DNA from: Schistocerca nitens | Taxonomy: Eukaryota; Arthropoda; Insecta; Orthoptera; Acrididae | DNA length: 64,000 nt | Assembly: GCF_023898315.1 (NCBI RefSeq) | Contig: NC_064619.1 | Location: 304,458,150 to 304,522,149, forward strand | Direction of reading: 5' to 3' | Shown: positions 1-11,040 of the stretch, piece by piece | Layout: each line of letters starts with the position of its first letter | How positions within the stretch are numbered: position 1 is the stretch's first letter | Notes under the pieces: model-generated | The model's input: only the letters and a program-made list of their open reading frames with translations | Told to the model about the DNA's origin: nothing | Database searches by the model: none | Made by a program: the position numbers and the translations under genes

Positions 1-229
1 ACTTGTAAATATTTAACCAATGAGCCTTTCGTCTTTGAACCAACCCATCTCACCATTTAAACTTTATTTTGTGAAAACACTTCATTTTTTTGACACCACG
101 TAAGAAATTTAATTATATTTTGAATTTTTAAACTCGTTTCGCTGAAGAGCAGCTAACTGTAACCGCTGGCAGCTATCCCTCCTGCCCCTCCCTCCACGCT
201 TTTGCTGCTTGAGGCAAGGGGAATGAAAT
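1..229. other. Intergenic, AT-rich, no gene seen
   Basis: No coding pattern or recognisable repeat was seen on either strand. Confidence 0.4.
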
Positions 230-240
230 AACAATAAAAA

Positions 241-347
241 TGGTTCAAAAGACTCTGAGCACTATGGGACTTAACATCTGAGGTCATCAGTCCCCTAGAC
301 TTAGAACTACTTGAACCTGACTAACCTAAGGTTATAACACACATCCA
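241..347 (-). mobile_element. SINE-A fragment (tRNA head missing)
   Basis: The body of the dominant SINE of this window lies on the minus strand; on the plus strand it begins with the tail end, atggttcaaaagactctgag. The tRNA-like head is absent, so the copy is 5'-truncated. It is flanked by an exact 11-bp target duplication AACAATAAAAA at 230-240 and 348-358, which shows that the truncation happened on integration and not by later deletion. Confidence 0.85.
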
Positions 348-358
348 AACAATAAAAA

Positions 359-1161
359 ATTATCTTTTAATATGATTTAGAGGCAGATACTAGTCTTTAC
401 ACCAGGCATAATCTACACGTCTCACTACATTTAATGACAAATATCTGCTGCCATCTCCATGTACACAATGCGTCCCCTACGAGCAATTTAGTTGGACTAC
501 GTAAGCCAATCGCCAGCCATGTAAGGCTAATCTGAGGAACTACTTAGGGATTTTCATATTGTTTTCGCTAACAGATAGGCTGAGTGATTGAAAAAGGTTT
601 TTGTATATAATTTATGATTATAGTAATGATGGATGCATAATATATTTTAGATTTCATATTTAACTGGCGTTTGAGTGACATCGCGTGGCAATGATGGGAG
701 CTAGGAGCTGCGAGGCTGCAGAGGAGGCGGTATCTGATGGGAAAAGCAGTAAACAGCCACCGAAACTCCAGAGAGTATCGAAGCTTGTCCAGAATTTTCG
801 TATCTGTACATATCTTCTACATGCATTGTAAATTAAAGTTTCCCACCACTTTTTTCTGTCCGTAGGGTTTTTAACACGGTTCTCACTAACAGACAGGTTG
901 ATTCCCGAGGAAGCTTCGTGTATACATTACCACTGCGCCAGACGGGATACCTGCTGGCTTCTGGTCTCATGAAGGAACAGAGCACGCTGCGTTTTACACG
1001 ACTACTACTTGCGGAAACCATGGTAATTACTATACAGAAGTTGTTCGATGTCAAGAAAAGTTGATCGATTTCCAGTAAGTTTGGCCTTCACGTTCGTATT
1101 GTATGTTTCATAATCATACGAGAAATCGACGTCAGTCGGGATAAGTCTATAGTCTCAGGAC
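359..1161. other. Intergenic desert
   Basis: Mixed AT-rich sequence with only short chance reading frames. No splice-framed exon or repeat family was recognised. Confidence 0.4.
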
Positions 1162-1682
1162 CAGGGTGCGATTTGTGCTTTTACCAGTGGGGGGGGGGGG
1201 GGATGTTTTCGGGGGCTATTAGAATTATGTATGTTACTAGCTTGGACCGTGGCGTTACGCATGGTTAAACAGCTATTTATAAATAGATGTTAATGCCGAA
1301 ACTCACTATTCACGCGTATGCACTATCAGAAAAGCCATCCCTTGTTATACCTTTAAAAGTGCATTATAGGTAAAGCTTATTTACAAAATCATCTACATAG
1401 AGGTATACGAGGGGAATTCAAAAAGTAGAGGCACATTTGTGAAGAGCTGTACTTATTCTGATGATAGAAAACTGAAACATATTAATAGTAAGACTTATTA
1501 AAAACTTTCAGTGTTCGGCTCCACAAATTTAAATTATATGTAAAGTTTTACTCCAGTGCGTGGGAAATAAACATCCCAGGTTGGGAAGCATAAACGAAAA
1601 CCAGAGGAGGGGACGGTCTGATGCAGAGGGGGGGGGGGGGGAAATCCCCCCCCCCCATCCCCCCCCTGCAAATCGCACACTG
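1162..1682. mobile_element. hAT-type MITE with G/C-tract ends
   Basis: Non-autonomous DNA transposon of 521 bp. Its ends are imperfect terminal inverted repeats: CAGGGTGCGATTTG on the left and CAAATCGCACACTG on the right (reverse complement CAGTGTGCGATTTG). They are flanked by an exact 8-bp duplication CTCAGGAC at 1154-1161 and 1683-1690. An 8-bp duplication with CAG-type ends is the signature of hAT elements. Long G runs near 1189 and 1628 and C runs near 1646 lie just inside the ends; the right-hand pair G-AAAT-C forms a perfect hairpin. No transposase reading frame is present, so movement must have used an enzyme made elsewhere. Confidence 0.85.
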
Positions 1683-1690
1683 CTCAGGAC

Positions 1691-2044
1691 CCTTGTAGAC
1701 TGAAACGACCTGTACCTATTTCAAGTCACGTAGCACGTTTTTTTATTGTAACTACCTACGGTACACTGATGCTACTATAGGAAAGCGGTCAGAAACTCTG
1801 CATAGCCAATACCGAATCTACTGAGCATCCCATCAGTTCCTGCAGCCGTTCATTGGGGCTGTGTTTTCAGTTCCTACACACAGCTTTAAGTACTACGCGG
1901 GATTGCTACCGTACTAAATTCATTCACCGCCATGGCTTTGACAATGAAGTCTGATAACGTGGACAACCTCCTAGAATTAAACAATTACAAATGAAAATTC
2001 ACGAGCTCTCCCATTTTGTTGCAATTATGCCATTTTGAACGGGG
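1691..2044. other. Intergenic, nothing recognised
   Basis: No gene or repeat recognised between the MITE and the following tRNA-derived repeat. Confidence 0.35.
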
Positions 2045-2272
2045 TTACTTAGGTTGGGTATAAGTCGGTCACGTGTCTGGAAACCGAGAGATCGCGGGAT
2101 AGAATCCCGGACGGACCATGGAAGATTTCATTCTTCCTTTAATCTAGCCTTCACCTCCAGGAGTCGCCAGCATGTGGTTCGGATTTCACGTAAAACTGTA
2201 GGTTCCCTTTTCCTGCTTCGATAACTGGGGTAGGTTAGCGACACCCAAAATCACCGAAATGGCATCCAATTG
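2045..2272 (+). mobile_element. Old tRNA-derived SINE (SINE-H)
   Basis: A degenerate B-box-like stretch (gatagaatcccgg, 2098-2110) is followed by a body that includes cctccaggagtcgccagc and a cttcgataactgggg block. The arrangement, a tRNA-like head then an unrelated body, is that of a SINE. I recognise the body only from memory of orthopteran repeats. The boundaries are approximate and no target duplication was found. Confidence 0.45.
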
Positions 2273-3959
2273 AAAAACTTACACCCATCCACTGAACCGC
2301 ACGAAATTATTAGGTTGAAAATAGAGCAACAGCCAAAACTGCACAACAGCCAAATAAAGAGAAGCCTTACTTCTTACGATAACTGCTACTTTGTTTTCAT
2401 TCAGACAATTCTTGAGAGATGCAGAAAAAAAAGCGTTGTTGGCAGTGACAGAATAGGATTCTGTAACACGTATCCAGGTCTTTTGACCACCGTGCAACGA
2501 AGTTCTGCTCAGTAACGTGTAGCGTCTACCTAATAAGCGGAAGCTTAACGTCGTAGTCCGAATGTCAACAATTTACTCTTTGTCAGTGGAATACAAAAAT
2601 TCAGAGTTATCAATGACGAAAGCCAAAAATATTAAAAATGCTACATTCTTTCCAGCCGTATTTCCACAGCTTCGTTGATAATTAAATCACCGTGCCTACA
2701 GAATTTTCAATACAGAGCGGGAAAGCGGAGCGAAATTGAGCGAACAATCTTATGTTTATATTGGGAAACTGGTGTTTAAGAAAGCAACCGTTAACGGCAT
2801 GAAGTTGCAAAAGGTAGAGTAAACCATTGCGTTAAGGACACACATGAAAGAGAAAAGGTAAAAGCACGTATATTATATCAACTGGTCCAGCCACCCGATC
2901 TCCGTGTGGGGTTGATCAGGCGCGGTTGCTGAGCTTAGCGTCAGACGATACTTAGTGTGGTTAGTCGGAACTCTGAATGGTGTGCGGTAACTGGGCAGTC
3001 GGAAAAAATTGGGTAACAGTGGAGAATCATTAGTTAGCTAAGGGATGAAGGAATATGATGAACGAACAAAGACGTCTGGGGTAGATGTACTTATCCGCAC
3101 CAGTATGTGTTCTGCATACCGACGTTTGAATGTGAAACAAAGGCTGTGATAACGTTGTGAAGATAGAAACTGGAAGCGTCTGAAATTAGGTACTGCAGGA
3201 GAGACGTTAAAAATTAATTGGATATGCAAGGCAGAGAACGCAGGGCGTTGGATGTAGCCGATATGCCGGGATGAAAAGATTAGCGCAGGTCAGTAACGTA
3301 GTCTAGAAGGAATAAAGTACGTTATTGCAGAAGTTTGAGCGTTACAGGTTAACAAGCGTTTGGAAAACTGGAGTGACCACCAGATGTCGCTTCCGAAGTC
3401 TGTGAAAAACAATTATCAGACGAATTGTGCTGACACTCTGATAATTGGTGGTAATTAGACAAGAGAAAATATGGTAACTTAATGTTAGCGATACTAATGA
3501 AGTACGATTCGGGTCGGCGAGAAACAGGGTGGCCAACATCTGGGGTTGAGGGAAGGAAGTAGGTCCGTAGACTACAAAACAGACGGAGCACAAGCGTGAA
3601 TTCGACAGGGAAATCTGCGATATCTTTTTCAGAGAAATCATTTCGGAAATTATCTTGCGCAAATACCGCTGCGTGTCGCTTAGTGCAAACTCATCTTCGC
3701 TAGAACGCTGTCACCGAGCTGGTAAACCGAGAGCTTTTCACTACTAAAATAGAATATTTTGACTAAGATTTGAGCCACGACTCTCTGGAATGACAGTCTG
3801 TTAGGCGCTGCACCTCTACGCTACGTTTCGAACGGTTATCACAGCAAAGTCCCCTCAACAGAGTGAATCGTTAAGTAACTATGAAATGTGAAAGCGAAGG
3901 ACATGCAGTAACATTTGAAAGATGTGCGAGAAATATCGTTGAAAAATTACAGTAGTTAA
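2273..3959. other. Intergenic 5' flank of FoxB
   Basis: No exon or repeat was recognised. Short overlapping minus-strand frames near 3038-3662 show no domain and no codon bias, and I take them as chance. Distal FoxB control elements could lie here, but nothing specific supports one. Confidence 0.35.
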
Positions 3960-4139
3960 ATGGATGGATGTTCCGACTCGATCGTATTTCGAGACTGTGA
4001 TACCCTACCAAATAAAGGCATGTGCTACAGCGTAACTAGTTTCGGTGTCGTTAGTCGCGCTGAGACGGCACGCCATTGCTGCAGACGGCTGCTTACGGCA
4101 GAGGGATGCTCTGGGGACGTAGGGTGGGAGTGGAGAGAT

Positions 4140-4481
4140 TCCACCTTGTCAGTTTGTTCAACCGGCCGCCGGATTTACGACCGCCGCCTGCCGACAGCGC
4201 TGGAAAAACGACGACGTGTGGCCGGTCCGCCCGGTCACGGGCCAATGGCGTGGCGCAGTTTTGCACCTCCTGACAGGCCCGACTCCCCCTCCAGTTCCCC
4301 AGCGCCACGCCCCTCGTCTCATGCGATTGGCTGGCGCCCGCCAACGAGCGCCGGTGTGGGCGTCGGTGCCGGCCGGGAGGGGAGGAGTACCCGGGCCAGT
4401 GGTGGGCCGAGAGTCAGTCGCACGCGCACCGCATGCGAGCGATGTTGCTGGAGCACTGCGAGCGGTCCGCGTAGAGAGGAG
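4140..4481 (+). promoter_or_regulatory. CpG-rich promoter region and 5' UTR of FoxB
   Basis: GC content rises abruptly at about 4140 and stays high through the coding region, a CpG island in an AT-rich setting. Visible boxes are CCAAT at 4242-4246, an inverted CCAAT (ATTGG) at 4326-4330 and CCACGCCCC at 4305-4313. TCAGT initiator-like pentamers lie at 4149 and 4414, but neither has a good downstream promoter element and no TATA box is seen. The transcription start is therefore not placed. The context suggests a TATA-less, dispersed promoter. Confidence 0.5.
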
Positions 4482-5372
4482 ATGCCGCGCCCCAGCCGGG
4501 AGTCGTACGGCGACCAGAAGCCGCCCTACTCGTACATCTCGCTGACGGCGATGGCCATCTGGAGCTCGCCCGAGAAGATGCTGCCGCTGGCCGACATCTA
4601 CCGCTTCATCACCGACAACTTCCCGTACTACCGGCGCAACACGCAGCGCTGGCAGAACTCGCTGCGCCACAACCTCTCCTTCAACGACTGCTTCGTCAAA
4701 GTGCCGCGCCGGCCCGACAGGCCGGGCAAGGGCGCCTACTGGACTCTGCACCCGGACGCGCTGGGCATGTTCGAGAACGGCTCGCTGCTGAGGCGCCGCA
4801 AGCGGTTCAAGCTGCTCAAGACGGACAAGGACCGCCTGGAGAACGAGCTGGCCGCGCTCGCCAACATCAACAGGTTCATGTTCGCTCCGCCCCCGCCGCC
4901 GCCGCCCCCGGCGCTGCCGCCGCCTCCGCCGCCTCCGACAGTGCCCGAGATCACCTCCGTGGTGCCGAGCCAACCGGCGCCACGGCCGAAACGCGACTTC
5001 ACCATCGAGAGCCTCATCTCGCCGGACAAGCCCTCGGAGGTGGCTCCGTCGACGGCGGCGGTGGTCGTGCCGCCCCCGGCCGGCGCCCCTGTGACCGCCC
5101 CCGCGCCGCGGCTGCAGCCGCTGGTGTACACGCCGGCGCCGTGCTACCTTCACCACCATCATCACCACCACTCGGCGCCGCCCCCGCCGGCCCCCACGTC
5201 GGCGAGCGCCGCCGCCGCAGCCGCCGCCGCAGCGGCCGCCGCCTACCTGCACCACCCGTGGCTGATGGCCGGACCGCCGGCCGCCGCCGCTCCCGGCTTC
5301 TACCCCGAGGTGCCCGGCGTTTCGCACGCCGGACCTATCTTCAGGTTCAGCCCGACGCTGCGGTCGGTCTGA
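4482..5372 (+). CDS. FoxB: Forkhead box transcription factor, FoxB class (fd96C/FOXB1-like)
   Basis: Predicted 296-residue nuclear DNA-binding protein in one uninterrupted exon, as is usual for FoxB genes. It opens [18 protein letters not shown], the FoxB class signature. The winged-helix forkhead domain spans about residues 12-106. The recognition helix (53-69) contains N59, R62 and H63, the base-contacting residues of the family. The wing ends with [12 protein letters not shown], a typical FoxB C-terminal edge and nuclear-localising basic patch. FTIESLI at about 173-179 is an eh1-type Groucho co-repressor motif, corresponding to FAIENII in vertebrate FOXB1. Low-complexity tracts follow the domain: poly-Pro (136-152), a seven-His run and a long poly-Ala run. 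The reading frame stays open upstream to 3960, but I chose the ATG at 4482 because FoxB proteins start exactly here and the upstream residues resemble nothing. The likely role, from family knowledge, is patterning of the embryonic nervous system and ectoderm. No other gene lies within 30 kb. Confidence 0.95.
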   Translation: MPRPSRESYGDQKPPYSYISLTAMAIWSSPEKMLPLADIYRFITDNFPYYRRNTQRWQNSLRHNLSFNDCFVKVPRRPDRPGKGAYWTLHPDALGMFENGSLLRRRKRFKLLKTDKDRLENELAALANINRFMFAPPPPPPPPALPPPPPPPTVPEITSVVPSQPAPRPKRDFTIESLISPDKPSEVAPSTAAVVVPPPAGAPVTAPAPRLQPLVYTPAPCYLHHHHHHHSAPPPPAPTSASAAAAAAAAAAAAYLHHPWLMAGPPAAAAPGFYPEVPGVSHAGPIFRFSPTLRSV

Positions 5373-7120
5373 CCCGCGGCGCACGCCGTGGCCGCCGCCC
5401 CGGACTGCGTGCTGCCGCGGCGGCTCGACGCCCACGCGATGCCGGTGCTGCCGCCCTCTGTTCCGCCGTCGACGTCGTCGTCGTCTTCGTCGTGATGGGA
5501 AGCGGTGCACTAGCGCGGGCAACCCGGTGTAAGTTTCTCAAAACAAATCTCTGTCTCCAGTATTTCTGCCTTCTCTAAATTATACCGCTACATTGCTCAT
5601 TCCTGCATTAACTCTCTGTTGTCACGGACAAAATTAGCTGTGCTATACGCGTGATGTCTTACGTGAACTTATGTGCACAAAGCTAGTTGAATATTTGTGG
5701 TCGAACTAAACGCAATGCGACTAACTGTGAGGAGAAACACGAACAAATATATCGTGCTTTTTCGTGTATATGGTATACTCGGATTTATCACAAACTGCCT
5801 GCTTCCAGTCTTGCAAAGATGACTCGTTTAGTGTTGTATTATTAGTTTTGGGCACATTTCAGTCATCAGGAACAATAGCATATTAAAATCATATTTTTGA
5901 CGCAATGAAACGCTTTACACTAGTAAACATCGAAATGTTGGGAACACATTGTTACTTCATTGCTGTATGACTTGTGCTGTGGTGAAATGTTAATTTACCG
6001 ATAACAAAACGCTTCAGACTACTAAACGTCGAAATCATCAGTAAAAGTAAAAAAAAAAAAAATCTTTCTATCTGATAAGCAATGCACATACATCTAATAT
6101 TTCGTTTGTAATACTAGATTCTGAAATATTTTTGTCAGTTGAGGGAAACAGTGTTATCTGGTCATCACCGTGTCCGCTTGTACTTCGGCGATTGTTACTA
6201 ATAATACATTAAAAATTCAAGATTAAACATAGCTGTAGAGGAATGCCAGTAGTTAACGGCACTACCGAGAATACAGCTTTTTGGAAACTGGGATTCACCT
6301 CAAAATTTCTATAGTCAATCACCTTGAGTGTCTAATTAAATATTACGTGATTGATGCGGGCAAGTATGAAACATTAAGTACAGCGCTGAACCAGTTGTCA
6401 CCAAGTGAACGGCAGCAGGCGATTTGTTACAAATCTGAAAACTACGGTGCAGTTATAAACAGCGACGCGGTAACATGGTACTCTTCTACGGAATTTCCTT
6501 CTGTAAATTGAAACCACAACATTCCGTTAATTTTATGTTGTCGGCAACCCACGAACCGCCTGTAAACACGATGCGCAGCCGGCGGTCTCTCGCTGATTTT
6601 GTCCGAGGCACCAGGGGGCGGGGGGAATGGAGCGCAGACCGCCCCTGTCAAATCCCACCGACCCACCGGGTTGCCCGAGCTACAAGTAAGTGTCTAACAG
6701 TTGTCATGGAAACTGCTAGCGGATGTCTGGTGAACTGTGCCCTGGTGTGCTCGACTCGTTCTGCCGTAGAAACTGTATTATCTGAAGTAGCGTTACCCGG
6801 TATTAAGTGTAGCTGTGAGTTTGTCCCAAATTTAGGCCTAGCCCTCCATGTGACACAACTTTATGTCCCCCCATCCTTGCTAGGCGTCGCTCTAAGTACT
6901 GAACTGTATCCTTACTCTCACTGCTGAGACAATGTACTTTCAATATGAAGTGTAAACTCCTGGACGCGTTTCTTCTAATTCAAGCCAGAGACATGTTGTT
7001 TACGTCACGGTTTTCAGCAGTTAATTTCGGAAAGGATCAATTTCTTTCCTAGTACAAAAATTGATTCATGTAAACAGAAATACAGCAGAGAGACTGTTTC
7101 TCCTATAGACGAGAAAAAAG
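5373..7120 (+). other. Probable FoxB 3' UTR and flank
   Basis: GC content falls to desert level by about 5580. No AATAAA occurs before 7121, so if the gene uses the canonical signal its 3' UTR is about 1.75-1.85 kb. A small GC-rich patch at 6560-6680 carries a CAA-GTAAGT splice-donor-like site near 6686, but no exon can be supported there. A local duplication with cgctttacactagtaaacat (about 5911) and a similar block near 6010 is visible. Confidence 0.35.
5923..7076. promoter_or_regulatory. Cluster of forkhead-type binding sites downstream of FoxB
   Basis: The forkhead core GTAAACA occurs at 5923-5929, 6562-6568 (as TGTAAACA from 6561), 6997-7003 (minus strand) and 7070-7076 (as TGTAAACA from 7069). 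Four hits in about 1.2 kb is denser than the rest of the window, where the core appears roughly once per 5 kb. Autoregulation by the adjacent forkhead gene is an inference. The motif is short and AT-rich, so chance is not excluded. Confidence 0.3.
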
Positions 7121-7208
7121 AATAAAAAAAGAACGTTAAATATTTGTAGCTATTAAGCATGTTGACTGTGATCTATGTCTTATTTATGTTTAGTATTAAT
7201 ATAATAAA
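7121..7208 (+). terminator. Candidate FoxB polyadenylation signals
   Basis: AATAAA occurs at 7121-7126 and 7203-7208. The first is followed within about 60 bases by a GT-rich stretch (gttgactgtgatctatgtct) and the second by a T-rich run near 7249-7257, the usual downstream elements. These are the first canonical signals after the FoxB stop codon. Confidence 0.35.
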
Positions 7209-7753
7209 CGGAATTATTATACTGAAATGACTCAAGTGTTAGCGTTCCTTTTTTTTAATGAAATTGTTATTGTGCCCATTCCTCACATATGCAAAGAATT
7301 TTGTTATTAAGAAAGTATGCATCCTGCCAATGATAAAAGTACAATTACAACACAGTAAATGGCAACGAAAATTATGACTTTAATCATCCCTAAAGAAAGT
7401 CTCATCATAGAAATTTTGGAGAACATCACCAGTTATCTAGAAGTAGGTCTTAAGAACATTCTTAACTGTTCTTTTTCCCTAGATAAAACTCAAATTTTAT
7501 TGCCTCACATTATATCCTAATTTTTCGTAACGTATAAATATTTCCCAGTACGACTTATGTAGCTTCGCACTTCAGCCAGTCGACATTTCAGTGACATCAG
7601 TTAGGAAAAGCGACTGAGAACAGAGTGAGAAACCTAGCATTACAAACGATCCACTTACTTTCTTATTGTATTTGGATGAATGAAATGTGTCCATATTCCC
7701 GTATTTTCTATAATGCAGATTATTTACCAATGGACGTCCAACTGAATTTTTTT

Positions 7754-7997
7754 TTTTAAATGAACACACCGCTATTTGACTGTACTATTGTTTATTTAAT
7801 TACGACCCAAGTTTCGGCCTTTTGATACCATGCTCAGCAACATCAAATACTGTTTACTGATTTGCCTTGCTAGGCGTTTGAGGGTGTGTTTAAATATCAA
7901 CGGTTAAAGCAATCACTTGAAAATTGCATAAAAGGGTGGAACCTGGGTCGTAATTAAATAAACAACAATACAGTCAAATGACGGTGTGTTCATTTAA
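7754..7997. repeat. Foldback element with Penelope-type end
   Basis: Inverted repeats of about 60 bp (7754-7815 and 7939-7997) carry tttatttaattacgaccca on the left and its complement on the right, around a 123-bp centre. Read on the minus strand, the left half has the order GCTGAGCATGG, a short hairpin, CCGAAAC, then GGGTCGTAATTAAATAAA. This resembles the hammerhead-ribozyme ends of Penelope-like retroelements (conserved GAAA box and GUC cleavage triplet), with a degenerate first box. No coding part is left. It is probably a terminal remnant in inverted arrangement. Confidence 0.55.
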
Positions 7998-10900
7998 AAA
8001 TTATTTGTACGACTGTTGCACAGCAACCTCAAAAGTCGAAACAATTGTTTATAAGAGTCATACCTGATAATGTAGAATTTAACAATAGTACAAAATATTT
8101 TATTAAGCTGGATAACAAGTTCACATACTATTCATGCGATCATTTGGTCGCATGTTACAATCTTGAAAAATACGAAGACTACTTTTACACAGTTAGTAAT
8201 AAAAAATCTGTTTCTTCAATGCGCTGCAAATTGAGATAAGTTTGTGTTAAAAAAAATTAATCCCTCGTAGACATCACAGTGAAGTTGCCTTCGATTTGAC
8301 TATATTTGTGTAATTTCAATCGTGAATACGCACACTGAAAGATAAATTAATAAGTTTCCATTGTCTGAACAAATAAATAAAATACTAAATGACGTCACTT
8401 AAAATTACTTTTTTAAAATCAGCAAACATTTTCTCTCTTGCAGGGCAGAGGCATATTAATAACCGTTGGTTTCATTTTATTCCTAGCTGCGTAGTACAAT
8501 CAGTGTTGTTGCAAGTCCATGTAGCGACAGATTGTAAGGGGAAGGTTCTGTGCTGAGTGGTATAACGGGAGGAAACATATACCGCACTGAAAATGACTGA
8601 TTTACTATTCATATTAGCATGTTCTCAAGATAAGCAAATTCTGAGCTAAAGAATGCTACTTTTTAATTCATCAGAATTATAGAACAAAGGTCAACCCACT
8701 GAAATATGTCGAATGTTCTAATAGGTTCTTGGCAAACATAGAAAAAAGAATTAACATGATGTAAGTTAAGAAGTGTAGAACCTCTAGGCTCTGAGTGAGA
8801 TTGGGAACAAAATCGTTCGGAGCAACTGCAGAATCTCGTAACATTACAAGAATATTAGCAGGATAAAGCTAATTTTTCGTGATGGCGTCCTCCCAATTGC
8901 TTGGACACTTTTTATATGTTGTAACAACTGACTAGACACTTGTTTCACATCACGATTTAGCTAAAAAGTGATCCATATATTTATGAGAGGTCACAGCTAT
9001 GGTTTTCGTCAGTTTCTGCTTGTTTTGTAGTATAGTCCAATGAAATGAAAATTTCTGTCATCCAATATTTATTGAAGTTTACATCGTTGTTCTTCTCATA
9101 ACGCATTGCACGTTAAGTTCCAGTTCTGAATTCTGATGAAACATTAACATGCACACGGTCACCCTCAAAGTCGTCGGAATAAGTCGGGGCGCCACAAAAA
9201 AATAACTGCGGGAATTTAGTAAACACATTGTGCTTAAAAATAGCGACATAGACACGTCAAAATAAAAAATAATTATTTCATTTTAAAAAGAAACGTAAAC
9301 CTACGATTACCCTGGAGATTGGTCTGAATACCGCATGTTATTAAGGCCCATAATACACAGTCTAAGTTCTTCGAAAAATCTTTTATAAAAACTAGGACCA
9401 TAGTCTAACTTTCATAAAAGATACAATGAAAGCAAAGCACTGCACCGTCAAAGATTTTATAAAACGTCTTTTGTAAAAGACACTTGACGGACATCTCCTA
9501 CAGTTCATTGTGAGCCTAAGCACGGTCCTGTTGGTGGTGGTATGCCGTAGCCATCCTCTGATCTCTGAACTGAGTTACGGAGCTAGTTATAGGCGCACGA
9601 CTATAGCTTAAGGTGAACTCAGAAACCTCGATACAATTTATTACATTTAATTTTATCTACTCTGAGTAAGAATACTTTGTTGGGAGCATATTTAAAAAAA
9701 TAGTGTAATTATGAAATTCATCATTCAGTTCGTAGATACACAAATTCACAGAAATAAAAAATACATGCCTTCCACCGCAATATTGACAAGCCCCTCACAT
9801 TTTTCATTGTTTAAACTCTTCTGGTTAGAATTATCAAACTTGGGCGAGGAATGCAAAATAAAGTTAAGACAAGTATTGCTTTACAGTGCTCCATTTTCCT
9901 CACACTGGGAGGGCGTAATTTCTAGATAGAGAATATCCTTTTCACCTCAGATACGTCAAATTAACTTCTACCTTTCTAAATATTATTGTTCATTGCTCTA
10001 TAAATTAATTTTTCTTTGGACAGAACCACACATAGCCACTTTCAAACTAATTTTTTCATCAACAGGATCGGTAATTATATCAACAGCATCATAAATACTC
10101 TGTAAGCCACTATGGAAGGTGCGTCGCACTAATATTATCACTTGTGTATTAAGCCGATTGACTGTCTACATGCTTCATGATCCTTACCTTCTTCTCACGA
10201 TCACTACACGAGGAACTATAAGTTGGTGGTAGAATAGTGGTCGCACAGTTATCTTCGTGTGCAGTTCTCTAAATTTACCCAATAGGGTTACGCGACATTT
10301 ATGTCGTCTTTCTTCCAGGGATCCCCACCTAAGTTCTCCGAGCATTTCCATTTTGCCTTAACTCAGGCTCGTGTACTATTTATACTGGACGGATGTTGTA
10401 GAGTAATACCTTTCTAAATAGCTCCGGCATGTCCACACAGAAGAAAAAGGAAAGAGCTAAAGTGCCTCAAGGAAATAGTCTCCGAGCGCTCACTAATTTG
10501 CAATTTTTGTATTATCTTGAATTTTCATTGTACCTCACCACTTCTGGTGGTCTTGAAGCATATCGTACTTCCTGTGAGCCGCATAACTGAAAATGCAGAA
10601 CAGCGTAAATTATTATTTGAATAGAAAGGCAGTCGCTTGCTGAAGACGACGCAGCAAAAATGCTGTTTTGCGCAAAGAGATGTTAGCTGTCCATAACACT
10701 TAGCGACTGTGGTATTCCTATTAGGTGTACTTTGTGTTAAGTTGCAGGTCCAGGTGACTGTTCTGTGTCTTGCAGGGGATCCAAGAATACTCGTTAAATA
10801 ATTTCAGTGAAGTCTAAATGTTGGCCACTTGCCAATCTTTGGTAAGACTCGACAAAGACGCCCGATATGGACGAGACAATCACCCACCTTAGCTTCCGCA

Positions 10901-11004
10901 TTGTATGATTTACGAGATCAATATGTTTCACAAGCTACGACATAGTCGCGAAGAGAACAATGATCCAGAAAGTGATGAATAAATTTCGTTTAATAGAAAA
11001 CAGA
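7998..11004. other. Intergenic desert
   Basis: AT-rich sequence with no recognised gene. The open frames at 8045 and 9711 are short, AT-rich and featureless. Confidence 0.35.
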
Positions 11005-11040
11005 TCTTAAGATGGTCATCGTTGACCGAAACTGGTAGTC
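11005..11040 (+). repeat. Penelope-type hammerhead-like motif
   Basis: In order: CTTAAGA, a stem GGTCA-TCGT-TGACC with five perfect pairs, GAAAC, then TGGTAGTC. This is the layout of the minimal hammerhead found at the ends of Penelope-like elements (first core box, stem II, GAAA, very short stem III, cleavage triplet GUC). The first box departs from CTGATGA, so cleavage is doubtful. The flank continues into an A/T-rich tail with aaataaagg near 11073, as expected of such an end. Confidence 0.5.

Noticed and set aside
3960-4481. In-frame open extension of 174 codons upstream of the FoxB start
   Set aside because: The frame is open mainly because the region is GC-rich. The residues resemble no forkhead protein, while the ATG at 4482 gives the exact class-typical MPRP start.
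4158-5522. 454-residue minus-strand frame across FoxB
   Set aside because: It is an antisense shadow of GC-rich coding sequence, rich in Arg/Gly/His from complementary codons, with no domain.
6475-6927. 150-residue frame downstream of FoxB, with a donor-like CAA-GTAAGT inside
   Set aside because: No domain or convincing codon bias. Most of it runs through ordinary 3'-flank sequence, so an exon cannot be supported.
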